DNA of 63,257 bases from Chthonomonas sp. UBA2017. GTDB lineage: Bacteria; Armatimonadota; Fimbriimonadia; Fimbriimonadales; Fimbriimonadaceae. The stretch lies in the NCBI GenBank assembly GCA_002335425.1, contig DDCB01000009.1:1-63257 (forward strand). The letters run 5' to 3'. The translations under genes were made by a program, and so were the position numbers. The notes beneath the pieces were generated by a model. The model did not search any database. It saw nothing but the letters and a program-made list of their open reading frames with translations, and was not told the DNA's origin. This document shows, one piece after another, positions 36,197 to 44,292 of the stretch. Within the stretch, counting starts at the first letter, position 1. Each line of letters starts with the position of its first letter.

Positions 36197-36936
36197 GAGA
36201 GTTTTTGGACTTACACGCCTACGCCGATGGGCAGCTCGCGGCCGAGGATCGCGCCGCCCTCGAAATGGCGTTGAAAGAGAACCCTGAGCTTCGCCGAGAG
36301 CTGGATTCGATCCTGGCCCTGAAGGGCTCGCTGAAGCAACACTGCCAGGCAGGGGTCGAGAATCCTGAGCTCTTCGAGATTTGCAAAGGCCGCATCCGCG
36401 ACCTGGACCGATTGAATCAGGCGAACCACTTTGTGGGCAAGTATGCCTGGGGTCTTTGCGGGGCGTTTGTCCTGCTGATCGCCGGGGCCGCGGTCCTGAA
36501 CCGCAACGACTCCCAATCCACGCTCTACACCTCCGACATGGCCCGGCTGACTCAAAGCCTCTCGCCGGTCCAAGTCCCAAGCGCCCAAGCCGACCGCGAT
36601 CAGAAAGTTCTCAGTGGCATCGGCCCGGCGCAACTGGTGATCCAAGACCCAAGCGTCCAGGTCCTCGGCATGGCCACGGGGCTGGTCGACGGACGAAGGG
36701 CAGCACGATTGACTCTGGCCGACTCGGGCGGAGTCTTTTCGCTTTTAATGGTCGAGAACATCAACCGAGTCGAAATGTCCGAGCAGTCTTACACCGATCG
36801 ACAGTTTTGCCACGGCAAAATTGAAGGCACAAGTTGCGTCACTTGGACCGCCCAAGGGTTCGGCATGATCCTGGCCGGCGAGCGCTCTGGCGAAGAGCTT
36901 GTGAATCTTGCCAAGAGTATTCGAATCATTCGCTAA
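36193..36936 (+). CDS. Membrane anti-sigma factor
   Basis: A 247-residue protein. The cytoplasmic N-terminus (about 1-75) starts LHAYADGQLAAEDRAALEMALKENPELRRELD, typical of anti-sigma domains. One membrane helix lies near residues 87-107 (WGLCGAFVLLIAGAAVL). An extracytoplasmic domain of about 140 residues ends GFGMILAGERSGEELVNLAKSIRIIR. It lacks the His-x3-Cys-x2-Cys zinc motif of ZAS anti-sigmas, so sensing would be through the periplasmic part. It is coupled to the sigma gene and followed by a terminator. Confidence 0.85.
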   Translation: MREFLDLHAYADGQLAAEDRAALEMALKENPELRRELDSILALKGSLKQHCQAGVENPELFEICKGRIRDLDRLNQANHFVGKYAWGLCGAFVLLIAGAAVLNRNDSQSTLYTSDMARLTQSLSPVQVPSAQADRDQKVLSGIGPAQLVIQDPSVQVLGMATGLVDGRRAARLTLADSGGVFSLLMVENINRVEMSEQSYTDRQFCHGKIEGTSCVTWTAQGFGMILAGERSGEELVNLAKSIRIIR

Positions 36937-36985
36937 ACATCTCGCGTCCCCAAAAGTGAGGAATCTCCTTTCTCCAAAGAACCAT

Positions 36986-37018
36986 GAAGGCCGCTTCCCG
37001 AAAGGGAAAGCGGCCTTC
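36986..37018. terminator. Bidirectional hairpin between convergent genes
   Basis: GAAGGCCGCTT pairs over 11 bases with AAGCGGCCTTC, continued by CCC/GGG around a GAAA tetraloop with one bulged A. It lies between the anti-sigma gene and the leftward secreted-protein gene; the flanking T content is moderate on each strand. Confidence 0.8.
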
Positions 37019-37047
37019 TGATTTCATTGAGCCTGTGACGATCCGGA

Positions 37048-38142
37048 TTAATTGTCGCCGAGCAACCCGTTATTCGTCGCCCAAAGCGAGTAGTCGAAGT
37101 TGGTCAACTCACCGTCTCCATCCAGATCGGCATCGGCATTAAACAACGGATTTCCAGTCGCCGTTCCGTTGCTGGCGGCCCACAAAGAGTAATCAAAGTT
37201 CGTGATTTCGTTGTCGCCATCAATGTCGCCGGTGATCAATTGGATGACCCCGACATTAAACGGAGCGTCGAGCGGAATCAACGGGTCTGAAGGGCCCTGC
37301 GGATAGGTCGCGCGAAGCCATGGTTGCTTCCGGTACGAAATTCGATAAGGCACGGTCACCGCCGAAGGCTTCAAGACCGAAAATTCGCCATTCGAACCGA
37401 GCGGCACGGACTGAGTGGCAAGAACGGTGTAGTTCACATCCTTGAAGTCGATGAGGGCGGTCGTCGGGATCGTCCCCCCAAAGTACGAGTTCTGTCCAAA
37501 CTCGAATCGGCCCGTCACCTGCGGCGGGGGCACTTCGCCACTGATCGAAAAATAGAGTGCATTCGGACTGGTATTCACTACGTCGCTCCCGACCAAGCTC
37601 GTCGTGTTGGCGGTCGTCCGCCAAAACTTCGTTTCATCGTTCGAGCCCACGTCCGAGCCAGAAGAGGTCATCATCCGCACTCGGAAGTTCGGAGCCAGAT
37701 TCCCAGTGGGGACTCCGCCCGCCGTCAACTCCAACGCATAGATATGAACGGCGCAGGTGTTGTCGGGGATGATGAAGTCCACGGTCCCAAGTCCGGCGCT
37801 CGTGATCCGCGTGCCACTGGCCTGATTGAGTCGGTCGATTTGCCACGAAGAGATCAGATTTGCGTTGACCGGTTGCGATCCCGTGGCGCCGAGATTGCAG
37901 GTGTCGTAGAACGAGACGATGATTCGAAGATTCTGGGCGCTCGCACTCAGGTTCCAAGAGAACGAAAAGTCGCGAACGCGTGTCCCGCCTGCCACCCCTA
38001 AGGTGCAGTCGTCCACGACGTTGTTGTAACCCACGGGGGTCGAACCCGACCCACCGGTTCGGTTGTAGCGAACGGTCACTTGAGCTGAGGCGACGGCGGC
38101 CAAAGCGATCAGACAAAAACTACTGAAAATTGCGCGTGTCAT
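37048..38142 (-). CDS. Secreted protein with dockerin-like calcium-binding C-terminus
   Basis: A 364-residue protein with signal peptide MTRAIFSSFCLIALAAVASA. Residues 20-205 form a beta-rich domain (YNNVVDDCTLG to LYFSISGE). Residues 210-290 form a second domain (VTGRFEFGQNSYFGGTIPTT to VTVPYRISYRKQPWLRATYP). The end carries two EF-hand-like repeats, GDIDGDNEITNFDYSLWAASNG and DADLDGDGELTNFDYSLWATNNG (the acidic D-x-D-G-D-x-E-x-T-x-x-D loops), as in type I dockerins. The second domain recurs at the end of the large secreted protein near 63 kb. No cohesin is in the window. Confidence 0.82.
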   Translation of the reverse strand: MTRAIFSSFCLIALAAVASAQVTVRYNRTGGSGSTPVGYNNVVDDCTLGVAGGTRVRDFSFSWNLSASAQNLRIIVSFYDTCNLGATGSQPVNANLISSWQIDRLNQASGTRITSAGLGTVDFIIPDNTCAVHIYALELTAGGVPTGNLAPNFRVRMMTSSGSDVGSNDETKFWRTTANTTSLVGSDVVNTSPNALYFSISGEVPPPQVTGRFEFGQNSYFGGTIPTTALIDFKDVNYTVLATQSVPLGSNGEFSVLKPSAVTVPYRISYRKQPWLRATYPQGPSDPLIPLDAPFNVGVIQLITGDIDGDNEITNFDYSLWAASNGTATGNPLFNADADLDGDGELTNFDYSLWATNNGLLGDN

Positions 38143-38254
38143 CGGTCTTCACTTTCCCAAATCATCGAATGAGTGCTAACTTCTCTGGCAAGAAATGGGC
38201 CGTTCGCTCTTTTGACAACGAAACGGGCAACCTTCTGCTCGGCAAGTTGACTCC

Positions 38255-38260
38255 ATTATA
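38255..38260 (-). promoter_or_regulatory. -10 candidate for the dockerin-bearing protein
   Basis: TATAAT on the minus strand lies 112 bases before the ATG at 38142. No matching -35 at 17 bases is clear. It would give a comparatively long leader for this genome. Confidence 0.4.
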
Positions 38261-38286
38261 GTGGAACTTCGAGGGAGACCAGGACA

Positions 38287-38425
38287 GCATCTTTGCCAGA
38301 TGCCCCGAACTCAGGCCAAAGGACCTAGGACTGCCCGGCAAGATTGCGAGGATCGCAGCCCCGCAGTCGCCTACACGCGAATTTGACCCACCTGAGGGCT
38401 CCCGGGGCTTCTTGCTTCGGAGCCC
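38287..38425. other. Intergenic stretch with three inverted repeats
   Basis: The 314-base gap 38143-38456 holds no gene I can support. It contains GCATCT/AGATGC (38287-38303), a nested pair GACTGC/GCAGTC (38329-38334 with 38363-38368) enclosing TGCGA/TCGCA (38345-38349 with 38353-38357), and GGGCTCC/GGAGCCC (38396-38402 with 38419-38425). It may be a structured RNA of either strand or chance in GC-rich DNA; the hisC -10 lies beyond it. Confidence 0.3.
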
Positions 38426-38443
38426 GAGAGACCTCGAATCATC

Positions 38444-38449
38444 CATAAT
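38444..38449 (+). promoter_or_regulatory. -10 element of hisC, leaderless
   Basis: CATAAT ends seven bases before the GTG start of hisC, with no Shine-Dalgarno between; no convincing -35 is seen at 17 bases. Confidence 0.5.
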
Positions 38450-38456
38450 GTGAGTT

Positions 38457-39572
38457 GTGGATTTCCCCTTGCAACCCCAAGTCCTGGCGATGAAGCCTTA
38501 TTCGCCGGGGAAGCCGATCGAGGAGGTGCAGCGCGAATTTGGCATCGACCGACCGGTCAAGCTCGCCAGCAACGAGAACCCGCTCGGTCCGTCGCCCAAG
38601 GCGGTTCGCGCGATTCAAGAAGCGGCGGCGGGAATTCACATCTACCCGACGGCGGACTGTTACCGTCTCCGCCAAAAGCTCAGTCAGACCTTCGACGTGC
38701 CCCCCGACCAGCTCATGATCGGCAACGGAAGCGAGGAGTTGATTCACGTCCTCGGCCAGATCTTTTTGGGAGGGCCCGAAGATGAGGTCGTGGTCGGAGA
38801 CCCGAGCTTTCCTCGCTACGCAGCAGCCACCCGGCTGGCCGGGGCGACCCTTCGCCCGGTGCCGCTTGACTCAGGGTTGCGCCACGACCTCAGCGCGATG
38901 GCGAGCCAATGCAACGAAAAGACGAAACTCGTCTTCATCGCCAACCCCAATAATCCCACCGGGACAATCGTCTTTCGGGACGACCTGATCTCGTTTCTGC
39001 GCGATCTTCCCGCTCAGGTGGTGACGGTGCTGGATGAAGCCTACTTTGAGTTTGCCGCTCATGACGCCCGGATGCCCCATTCGCTTGAGCTTTTGCGCAG
39101 CGGCGAGCGGGTCATCGGCCTGCGGACGATGAGCAAAGCTTACGGCCTGGCCGCAGCTCGGATCGGCTATGGTTGGGCACCCTCGGCCATCGCTTCGGCG
39201 ATGTTCACGGCCAGAGAGCCCTTCAGCGTCAGCACATTGGCCCAGGAAGCCGCCATCGCCGCGCTCGACGACGTCGATCACGCTCAGGCGACCTTGCGCA
39301 ACAACGCCAAAGGGATGGAGCGACTCATCCGCGAGTTGGAGACCTGGCCCGCGATCCGCCTGACCCCGAGTTGGGGCAATTTTGTCCTCGTCGATGTCGG
39401 CCAGCCCATCGGTCCGATTTTCGATCAGCTCCTTCGTCAGGGAGTCATCGTTCGACCTGGCAACCAGTTTGGAATCCCTACGTCCATGCGCGTCAGCATC
39501 GGGACGGACGAGGAGATGACTCGATTCGTAGAAGCCTTTAGAGCAGTCATGCGATTGGAGGCCCCTGTTTGA
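38457..39572 (+). CDS. hisC: Histidinol-phosphate/aromatic aminotransferase (HisC family)
   Basis: A 371-residue PLP-dependent class I/II aminotransferase starting at GTG 38457. KLASNENPLGPSPKAV is the HisC-type substrate loop, IANPNNPTGTIV binds PLP, LDEAYFEF carries the PLP-contact Asp/Tyr, and the Schiff-base Lys lies in TMSKAYGLAAARIGYG near residue 225. HisC converts histidinol-phosphate in histidine synthesis, but relatives also act on phenylpyruvate. Direct coupling to the DAHP synthase gene suggests a role in Phe/Tyr synthesis; no other his gene is here. Confidence 0.93.
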   Translation: MDFPLQPQVLAMKPYSPGKPIEEVQREFGIDRPVKLASNENPLGPSPKAVRAIQEAAAGIHIYPTADCYRLRQKLSQTFDVPPDQLMIGNGSEELIHVLGQIFLGGPEDEVVVGDPSFPRYAAATRLAGATLRPVPLDSGLRHDLSAMASQCNEKTKLVFIANPNNPTGTIVFRDDLISFLRDLPAQVVTVLDEAYFEFAAHDARMPHSLELLRSGERVIGLRTMSKAYGLAAARIGYGWAPSAIASAMFTAREPFSVSTLAQEAAIAALDDVDHAQATLRNNAKGMERLIRELETWPAIRLTPSWGNFVLVDVGQPIGPIFDQLLRQGVIVRPGNQFGIPTSMRVSIGTDEEMTRFVEAFRAVMRLEAPV

Positions 39573-40612
39573 TTTTTGTTTTACGTGCCGACGCGATGGA
39601 GTCCGATCTCCAGGATCTGAGAGCCCGACTCGAAGGTCTGGGGTTTGTGGTCGAGCAGATGTCGGCGATGGGTCGTTCCGTCCTTGGGCTGAGCGGCGAT
39701 CTCGATCCCACCAGGCTGGAATCGGTCAAGCAGCTTCGTGCTCATCCAGCGGTGGCCGACATCCACACCACTCTTCGTAGCTACCGCCTCGTGGCCCGTT
39801 CGTCTGCGAATGAGAGTCGCTCGGTCTGGCTCGGCGACCTCGAAATAGGCGGCGACGCCGTCGTGATGATGGCCGGCCCTTGCTCGGTCGAATCCAAACC
39901 CCAGCTCTTTGCGACCGCCGAAGCGCTCCAAAAGGCCGGGGTCTCGGTGCTTCGCGGGGGAGCCTTCAAGCCTTCCACTTCGCCATACAGTTTCCAAGGG
40001 CTTGGCGACGCGGGCCTGGAATTGCTGGGCGAAGCTCGACAAGCCTTTGGGCTCAAAGTCGTGACCGAGGTGATGGACCCACGCGACGTCGAGAAAGTCA
40101 GCGCCGTCGCCGATCTCCTTCAGATCGGCACCCGGAACATGTTCAACTACGACCTCCTGCGCGAGGTCGGACGCGGCACCCGCCCGGTCCTCCTGAAGCG
40201 TGGATTTTCGGCTCGGATCGAAGAATGGCTTCTTGCGGCGGAAACGGTTGCGACTCAAGGCAATGACCAGATCATTCTTTGTGAACGGGGCATCCGAACC
40301 TTTGAAACCGCCACTCGAAATACGCTCGATTTGGCGGCGGTACCGCTCCTGCACGAGCTGTCTCGCTTGCCGGTCGTCGTTGATCCAAGCCAAGGGACGG
40401 GCCGGCGGGACCTCGTCGCGCCGATGAGCCTAGCGGCCTTGGCGGCAGGTGCCGATGGATTGCTTGTCGAGGTCCACCCGGACCCGGTCGAAGCACTGAA
40501 AGACGGGGTCCAAAGCCTACCCCTCTCCGACTTCTTGAGTTGGCAACCGACTTTCCAGCGAGTCGCCCGCGCCGTCGGTCGAACCTTGGGGCCCGAGAGC
40601 CGAGTGCGATGA
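39569..40612 (+). CDS. aroF: 3-deoxy-7-phosphoheptulonate (DAHP) synthase
   Basis: A 347-residue enzyme of the type I-beta (Thermotoga/Bacillus-like) DAHP synthase group. It condenses phosphoenolpyruvate and erythrose-4-phosphate at the head of the shikimate pathway. An N-terminal ferredoxin-like regulatory domain (1-75) precedes the barrel. Motifs are MAGPCSVESKPQL, LRGGAFKPSTSPYSFQG, LQIGTRNMFNYDLL, LLKRGFSARIEEWL, ILCERGIRTFE and VVDPSQGTGRRDLV. It starts at TTG 39569, overlapping the hisC stop, and ends overlapping sufE by ATGA. Confidence 0.95.
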   Translation: MIFVLRADAMESDLQDLRARLEGLGFVVEQMSAMGRSVLGLSGDLDPTRLESVKQLRAHPAVADIHTTLRSYRLVARSSANESRSVWLGDLEIGGDAVVMMAGPCSVESKPQLFATAEALQKAGVSVLRGGAFKPSTSPYSFQGLGDAGLELLGEARQAFGLKVVTEVMDPRDVEKVSAVADLLQIGTRNMFNYDLLREVGRGTRPVLLKRGFSARIEEWLLAAETVATQGNDQIILCERGIRTFETATRNTLDLAAVPLLHELSRLPVVVDPSQGTGRRDLVAPMSLAALAAGADGLLVEVHPDPVEALKDGVQSLPLSDFLSWQPTFQRVARAVGRTLGPESRVR

Positions 40613-41040
40613 CCCGACTCGAAGAGTTTGCCCAAATCTTGGCGGGCATGGACCGCATGGAGCGGCTCGAAACTCTGATCTCCCTGGCCGATCGGTTTCG
40701 TCCGGTCGATCCGTCGATTTCGGCCCGGCCTCATGACGAGCGCCATCGCGTGCCCGGGTGCGAAAGCGAAGCATTTGTCTTTGCCCAGCCGCGGGACGAC
40801 GGGAGTTTGGACTTTGCGTTCGACGTCTTGAACCCCCAAGGCATCTCGGCGATGGCGATGGCGGTTTTACTTCAGGAAAACTTGAGCGGCGTCCCGAGCA
40901 ACGCGATCTTGACCCTCAACGAAGAGCTGGTGTTTGACCTCTTTGGACGTGAGCTGTCAATGGGCAAGTCGATGGGCTTGATGGGAATGCTCCGAACGGT
41001 CAAGGCGCTGGCCGCCGGGGCCATCCGCATCGGCCCCTAA
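40609..41040 (+). CDS. sufE: SufE-family cysteine desulfurase activator
   Basis: A 143-residue SufE-like protein. SufE accepts persulfide sulfur from a cysteine desulfurase (SufS) and passes it to the Fe-S scaffold. The acceptor Cys is in HRVPGCESEAFVF near residue 50. The helical ends (LISLADRF and GMLRTVKALA) fit the fold. No other suf gene lies nearby, and its coupling to hisC-aroF is unexplained. It overlaps the convergent hypothetical gene by four bases. Confidence 0.88.
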   Translation: MTRLEEFAQILAGMDRMERLETLISLADRFRPVDPSISARPHDERHRVPGCESEAFVFAQPRDDGSLDFAFDVLNPQGISAMAMAVLLQENLSGVPSNAILTLNEELVFDLFGRELSMGKSMGLMGMLRTVKALAAGAIRIGP

Positions 41041-41960
41041 ACCGAGCCGGGCGGAACGGCTTGCCATTGCCCTCGTTCGCCCAAGCTGCGAAGTAGCCCC
41101 AGTCGGATCAATCGCACCGAGGCCCCGTCCAAGAGATTCGACCGCAGCTGGACCTGACCGCGTTGGAAGTCCAGGCTGTCTAGAATCCCGATCCCGAGGT
41201 CTTGGCCGGATGCGCTCGCTAACCCCACCAAAAGGCCCGAGTACGCCGACACCAGGTGAACGCGGACCTTCTGGACTCCCAACCAACGGGTTAACTGCCC
41301 CACCTCTTCGGCGGTGAGTTCGGCATCCGCCAGAACGAGCGCCGAGCCGCCGCCGGACTGGACTGCGACGAGTGCGGCGATCTTGGGGGCCGCTGGGACG
41401 AGCGATTGGACCTGGTTCGCCGACCCCCATCGTCCTCCCACCCACGCGACGGTCTCCATCGGAACTGAAATAGGGTGCAAGGACTCGGACAAGTCGAGCC
41501 ATCGAGCCTTTTCATGCGCGGCCCGCATGACGGCCGGCCACTCTTCGGGCCCCTCGACGGGCTCCATCGGAACGGGGGAGGCGGCGTCGCAGAGATCAGC
41601 CTCTTCGGTCTCGACTCGTACGGGCTGGAGCAAGTCGATCAGCGCGAGGCGGAGCTTGCGCCCGATCGAAGACCCTGGCCAACTCGGAGCCAAAATGAGT
41701 CCCTCAGGGTCGGACTGGGACCATCGGTGGACCGCCTGAAGATACTCCAGCGGCTGGGCGCTGGGGTCCGAGGAACCCACAAATGCCCAGGCGGTGACGG
41801 TCCCGTCGGGACGGACCGTTCCCAAACAACCGATCCACGCCCCCGGCATCGAGAGAGGGTCGAGGATGTGAATCGACTCGACGATCTGGCGCTTGCCGAA
41901 GAGATGTGGCGTGCGCACAAACCGAAGGACCCGTTCGCGTGGCAGGGAGTGTCGTGACAT
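41037..41960 (-). CDS. Hypothetical protein
   Basis: A 307-residue protein of a family I do not recognise. There is no signal peptide or membrane helix. The sequence alternates beta strands and amphipathic helices in what may be two related halves: about 35-120 has GAWIGCLGTVRPDGTVTAWAFV, and about 185-300 has APKIAALVAVQSGGGSALVLAD and VRVHLVSAYSGLLVGLAS. It has no clear catalytic motif. It is divergent from the large LuxR-PAS-GAF regulator, with a 16-base palindrome between them, and could be a partner or target of that regulator. Confidence 0.65.
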   Translation of the reverse strand: MSRHSLPRERVLRFVRTPHLFGKRQIVESIHILDPLSMPGAWIGCLGTVRPDGTVTAWAFVGSSDPSAQPLEYLQAVHRWSQSDPEGLILAPSWPGSSIGRKLRLALIDLLQPVRVETEEADLCDAASPVPMEPVEGPEEWPAVMRAAHEKARWLDLSESLHPISVPMETVAWVGGRWGSANQVQSLVPAAPKIAALVAVQSGGGSALVLADAELTAEEVGQLTRWLGVQKVRVHLVSAYSGLLVGLASASGQDLGIGILDSLDFQRGQVQLRSNLLDGASVRLIRLGLLRSLGERGQWQAVPPGSV

Positions 41961-42007
41961 CAGTTCTCGGTGTCAAGGGCCTGACCCATAAACGAAGAAG
42001 CTGATTT

Positions 42008-42023
42008 TCTTGCATATGCAAGA
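42008..42023. promoter_or_regulatory. 16-base palindromic operator candidate
   Basis: TCTTGCATATGCAAGA is a perfect 16-base palindrome in the 144-base gap between the divergent hypothetical gene and the LuxR-PAS-GAF gene. Its size and position suit the binding site of a dimeric LuxR-type regulator. Confidence 0.5.
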
Positions 42024-42104
42024 GATAGCCTCAAATGACGGAACAATTTGCCTTCCAAAATCGTATCACTCACCGTGGCCTGAGATTGCTCTGCGTCGCA
42101 CCGC

Positions 42105-44282
42105 TTGCTTGTTCGTAACATTTATCGCAGGATTTCTACCCGTTTGAAACGCTCTAAGAAACTACCTTTTCAAGAGGCTGGTTCGATCCAGGCCCCCATC
42201 ACGATCCCGAAGCGCGAGCGCGAGATCTTAGAACTGGCCGCACAAGGCCGGACGGACAAAGAGATCTCGTCGATGCTGAACATCAGCACCGAAACGGTGA
42301 GTACCTATTGGCGGCGTATTCGCCAGCGCTATCAAGCGGCCAGCCGGACCGAGGTGGTCGCGCACGCCATGCGGGACCAGGCGAACCTCATGATCGCCCA
42401 GGTGGCTTCGGAAAATGAGAGGCTCGCTCAAGAAGTCGCTCGCCGAGAAGTTGCCGAATCGATGCTCGCGGAGAGCGAAGCTTGGCTTCGATCGATTTTG
42501 GGCCAAGCGCCGCTCATGATCGCGGCGGTGACCGTCGAAGGGAACGTTCTTTTCACCAACAACGGATACCTCCAAGAGCGAGCCGACCTCGGCCAGACGG
42601 CTTTTGACGTCATTCGAGAATCCTCGCCCCAGGTCGCCGAGGAGATTCAGGGCGCCATTGAACGGGTTCTTCAGACGTGCACGCCCGTGGCGTTCGAAAT
42701 TCAGTTTCCCCAGTCCGACGGTTCTCTCGAAGACTTTGAAATCCGCATCGGACCCAACCCGGGGATGACGCCTGAGCAAGTGATCGTTTTAGCCGGACGG
42801 ATCACCGAGCGACGCCACGCCGAACGCCAGCTCTCCGATAGCGAACTCCAGTTCACCCAAGTCGCCGACAAAGTGAATGCCGTCTTGTGGGTGAGCGATG
42901 TGGCCACTCACCAGTTACTCTATCTGAGCCCCTCCTACGAGGAAGTTTGGGGAGTTTCGATTGCCGATGCGATTCAAGATCGGGCCCGAAGCCTGGATCT
43001 GATTCACCCCGAAGATCGTCACAAAGCTGGGATCAGCGTCTTTGACTGCGGCCCGACGGAAGTGACCTATCGCATCATCCGGCCGGATGGCGAGGTGCGC
43101 CGAATCTGGGACCGCACGTTCCCGATCAAGGATGCCAACGGCAAGACGGTCCGCATGGCCGGAATCGCCGAAGACATCACTCACTTGGCTTTGCTCACCG
43201 AGCAAAATGAGCGCCAACAAGAACTCCAGGCTCTGGTGAGTTTCATCGCGCAAGCGATGGCGGTGACCCATCCTGAAGATGGGGATCAAGTGGTCCAGTT
43301 CGCCTTGCAGCGGGCCGCCGAAGGGTTCAAGTGCGAGCGAGCGGTGGTGGTTCGGTACTGCGCGGATTGCAGCACCGCGAGCATGACGCACGAGTTTTTT
43401 GAAGTCAATTTGCCGAGCGTGTCGAAGCTGTGCCAAGACCTGCCGCTCGACTCTCTTCACGAAGTTACCGCCGCATTTCAGGCTCAGGGTGCCCTTCAGA
43501 TCGCCAGTCGAGACGAGGTCGAAGAACAGTCTTTGATTGCGGAGATGATGGTGGCCAAAGGAATCGATGCCGTCCTTGCCGTCCCGATGGCGATTGACGG
43601 GAAAATTCACGGGTTCTTTGCGGTTGAGACCTCCGGCGAGAATCGAAGCTGGTCGCAAGAAGAGAAGCAAGCCATGACCGCGCTCGGCCAGATGATCGGG
43701 AGCACATTGGCTCGGCAAGACGCTTTTCTTGCGATCCAGGAAGACGCGGCGCGCCGAAAGCGTTTGTTGGAACTCCTGGCCGACACGGCTGAGATCGAAG
43801 ACTCCCGGAGCCTATTCTCTTCGGTCTTTAGCAAGCTCGGCGACGTGCTCCAATACAACAATATCTGCATCTTGGGATACGATGCCACGACGGACACCCT
43901 CGAAGAGGTCCTTTGGGACGGCCACTGTGGTGCCGAGATGGCGCTCCGCGGGCTTCAACTCATCCCCGGCAAAGGCCTCATCGGCACGGCGTTTCAAGAG
44001 GGCAAGGCGCTTTTGGTCAATCATGCCCACCGCGATCCTCGCTCGGTCTATCCTCCCGATTCAAAAATGCCTTCCGAGCACCTGATGGTGATTCCGATCC
44101 AGACGGATGGCGTTCAACGCGGGACGGTGGTCGTGGCGCGCCACGAAATGCTCCACCCGTTCACTGAGGCCGAGTTTGATGTCGCTCAGACCTACGTTGC
44201 GTTCATGAGCCTCAAGGTCTCCTTGTTCTTGCAGCAAGGGCTCCTCGATGTGCGACCCTGGAACACTGTCGGTCTTGAGTAG
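42105..44282 (+). CDS. Multi-sensor regulator: LuxR HTH, two PAS and two GAF domains
   Basis: About 725 residues from TTG 42105; TTG 42144 is an alternative with AGGA upstream. Order: LuxR/GerE helix-turn-helix at about 34-95 (PKREREILELAAQGRTDKEI, SMLNISTETVSTYWRRIRQR), a short coiled linker, PAS 1 at about 120-235, PAS 2 at about 245-355 (LWVSDVATHQLLYLSPSYEE, then a WDRTFPIKDANGK region), GAF 1 at about 375-540 and GAF 2 at about 550-715. There is no kinase or GGDEF/EAL output, so the HTH is the effector and sensing is C-terminal. The regulator at 24.3-25.0 kb has the same order and the shared VSTYW.RIR helix. Confidence 0.87.
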   Translation: MLVRNIYRRISTRLKRSKKLPFQEAGSIQAPITIPKREREILELAAQGRTDKEISSMLNISTETVSTYWRRIRQRYQAASRTEVVAHAMRDQANLMIAQVASENERLAQEVARREVAESMLAESEAWLRSILGQAPLMIAAVTVEGNVLFTNNGYLQERADLGQTAFDVIRESSPQVAEEIQGAIERVLQTCTPVAFEIQFPQSDGSLEDFEIRIGPNPGMTPEQVIVLAGRITERRHAERQLSDSELQFTQVADKVNAVLWVSDVATHQLLYLSPSYEEVWGVSIADAIQDRARSLDLIHPEDRHKAGISVFDCGPTEVTYRIIRPDGEVRRIWDRTFPIKDANGKTVRMAGIAEDITHLALLTEQNERQQELQALVSFIAQAMAVTHPEDGDQVVQFALQRAAEGFKCERAVVVRYCADCSTASMTHEFFEVNLPSVSKLCQDLPLDSLHEVTAAFQAQGALQIASRDEVEEQSLIAEMMVAKGIDAVLAVPMAIDGKIHGFFAVETSGENRSWSQEEKQAMTALGQMIGSTLARQDAFLAIQEDAARRKRLLELLADTAEIEDSRSLFSSVFSKLGDVLQYNNICILGYDATTDTLEEVLWDGHCGAEMALRGLQLIPGKGLIGTAFQEGKALLVNHAHRDPRSVYPPDSKMPSEHLMVIPIQTDGVQRGTVVVARHEMLHPFTEAEFDVAQTYVAFMSLKVSLFLQQGLLDVRPWNTVGLE

Positions 44283-44285
44283 ACT
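44280..44285 (+). promoter_or_regulatory. -10 element of speE, leaderless
   Basis: TAGACT straddles the stop codon of the regulator gene and ends seven bases before GTG 44293. This supports GTG as the speE start and a leaderless transcript. Confidence 0.5.
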
Positions 44286-44292
44286 GAACTTT

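Noticed and set aside
38162..38446. A 94-codon leftward frame in the gap before hisC
   Set aside because: Composition is Arg/Ser-rich with no domain or ribosome-binding site; it overlaps inverted repeats and the divergent promoter region.
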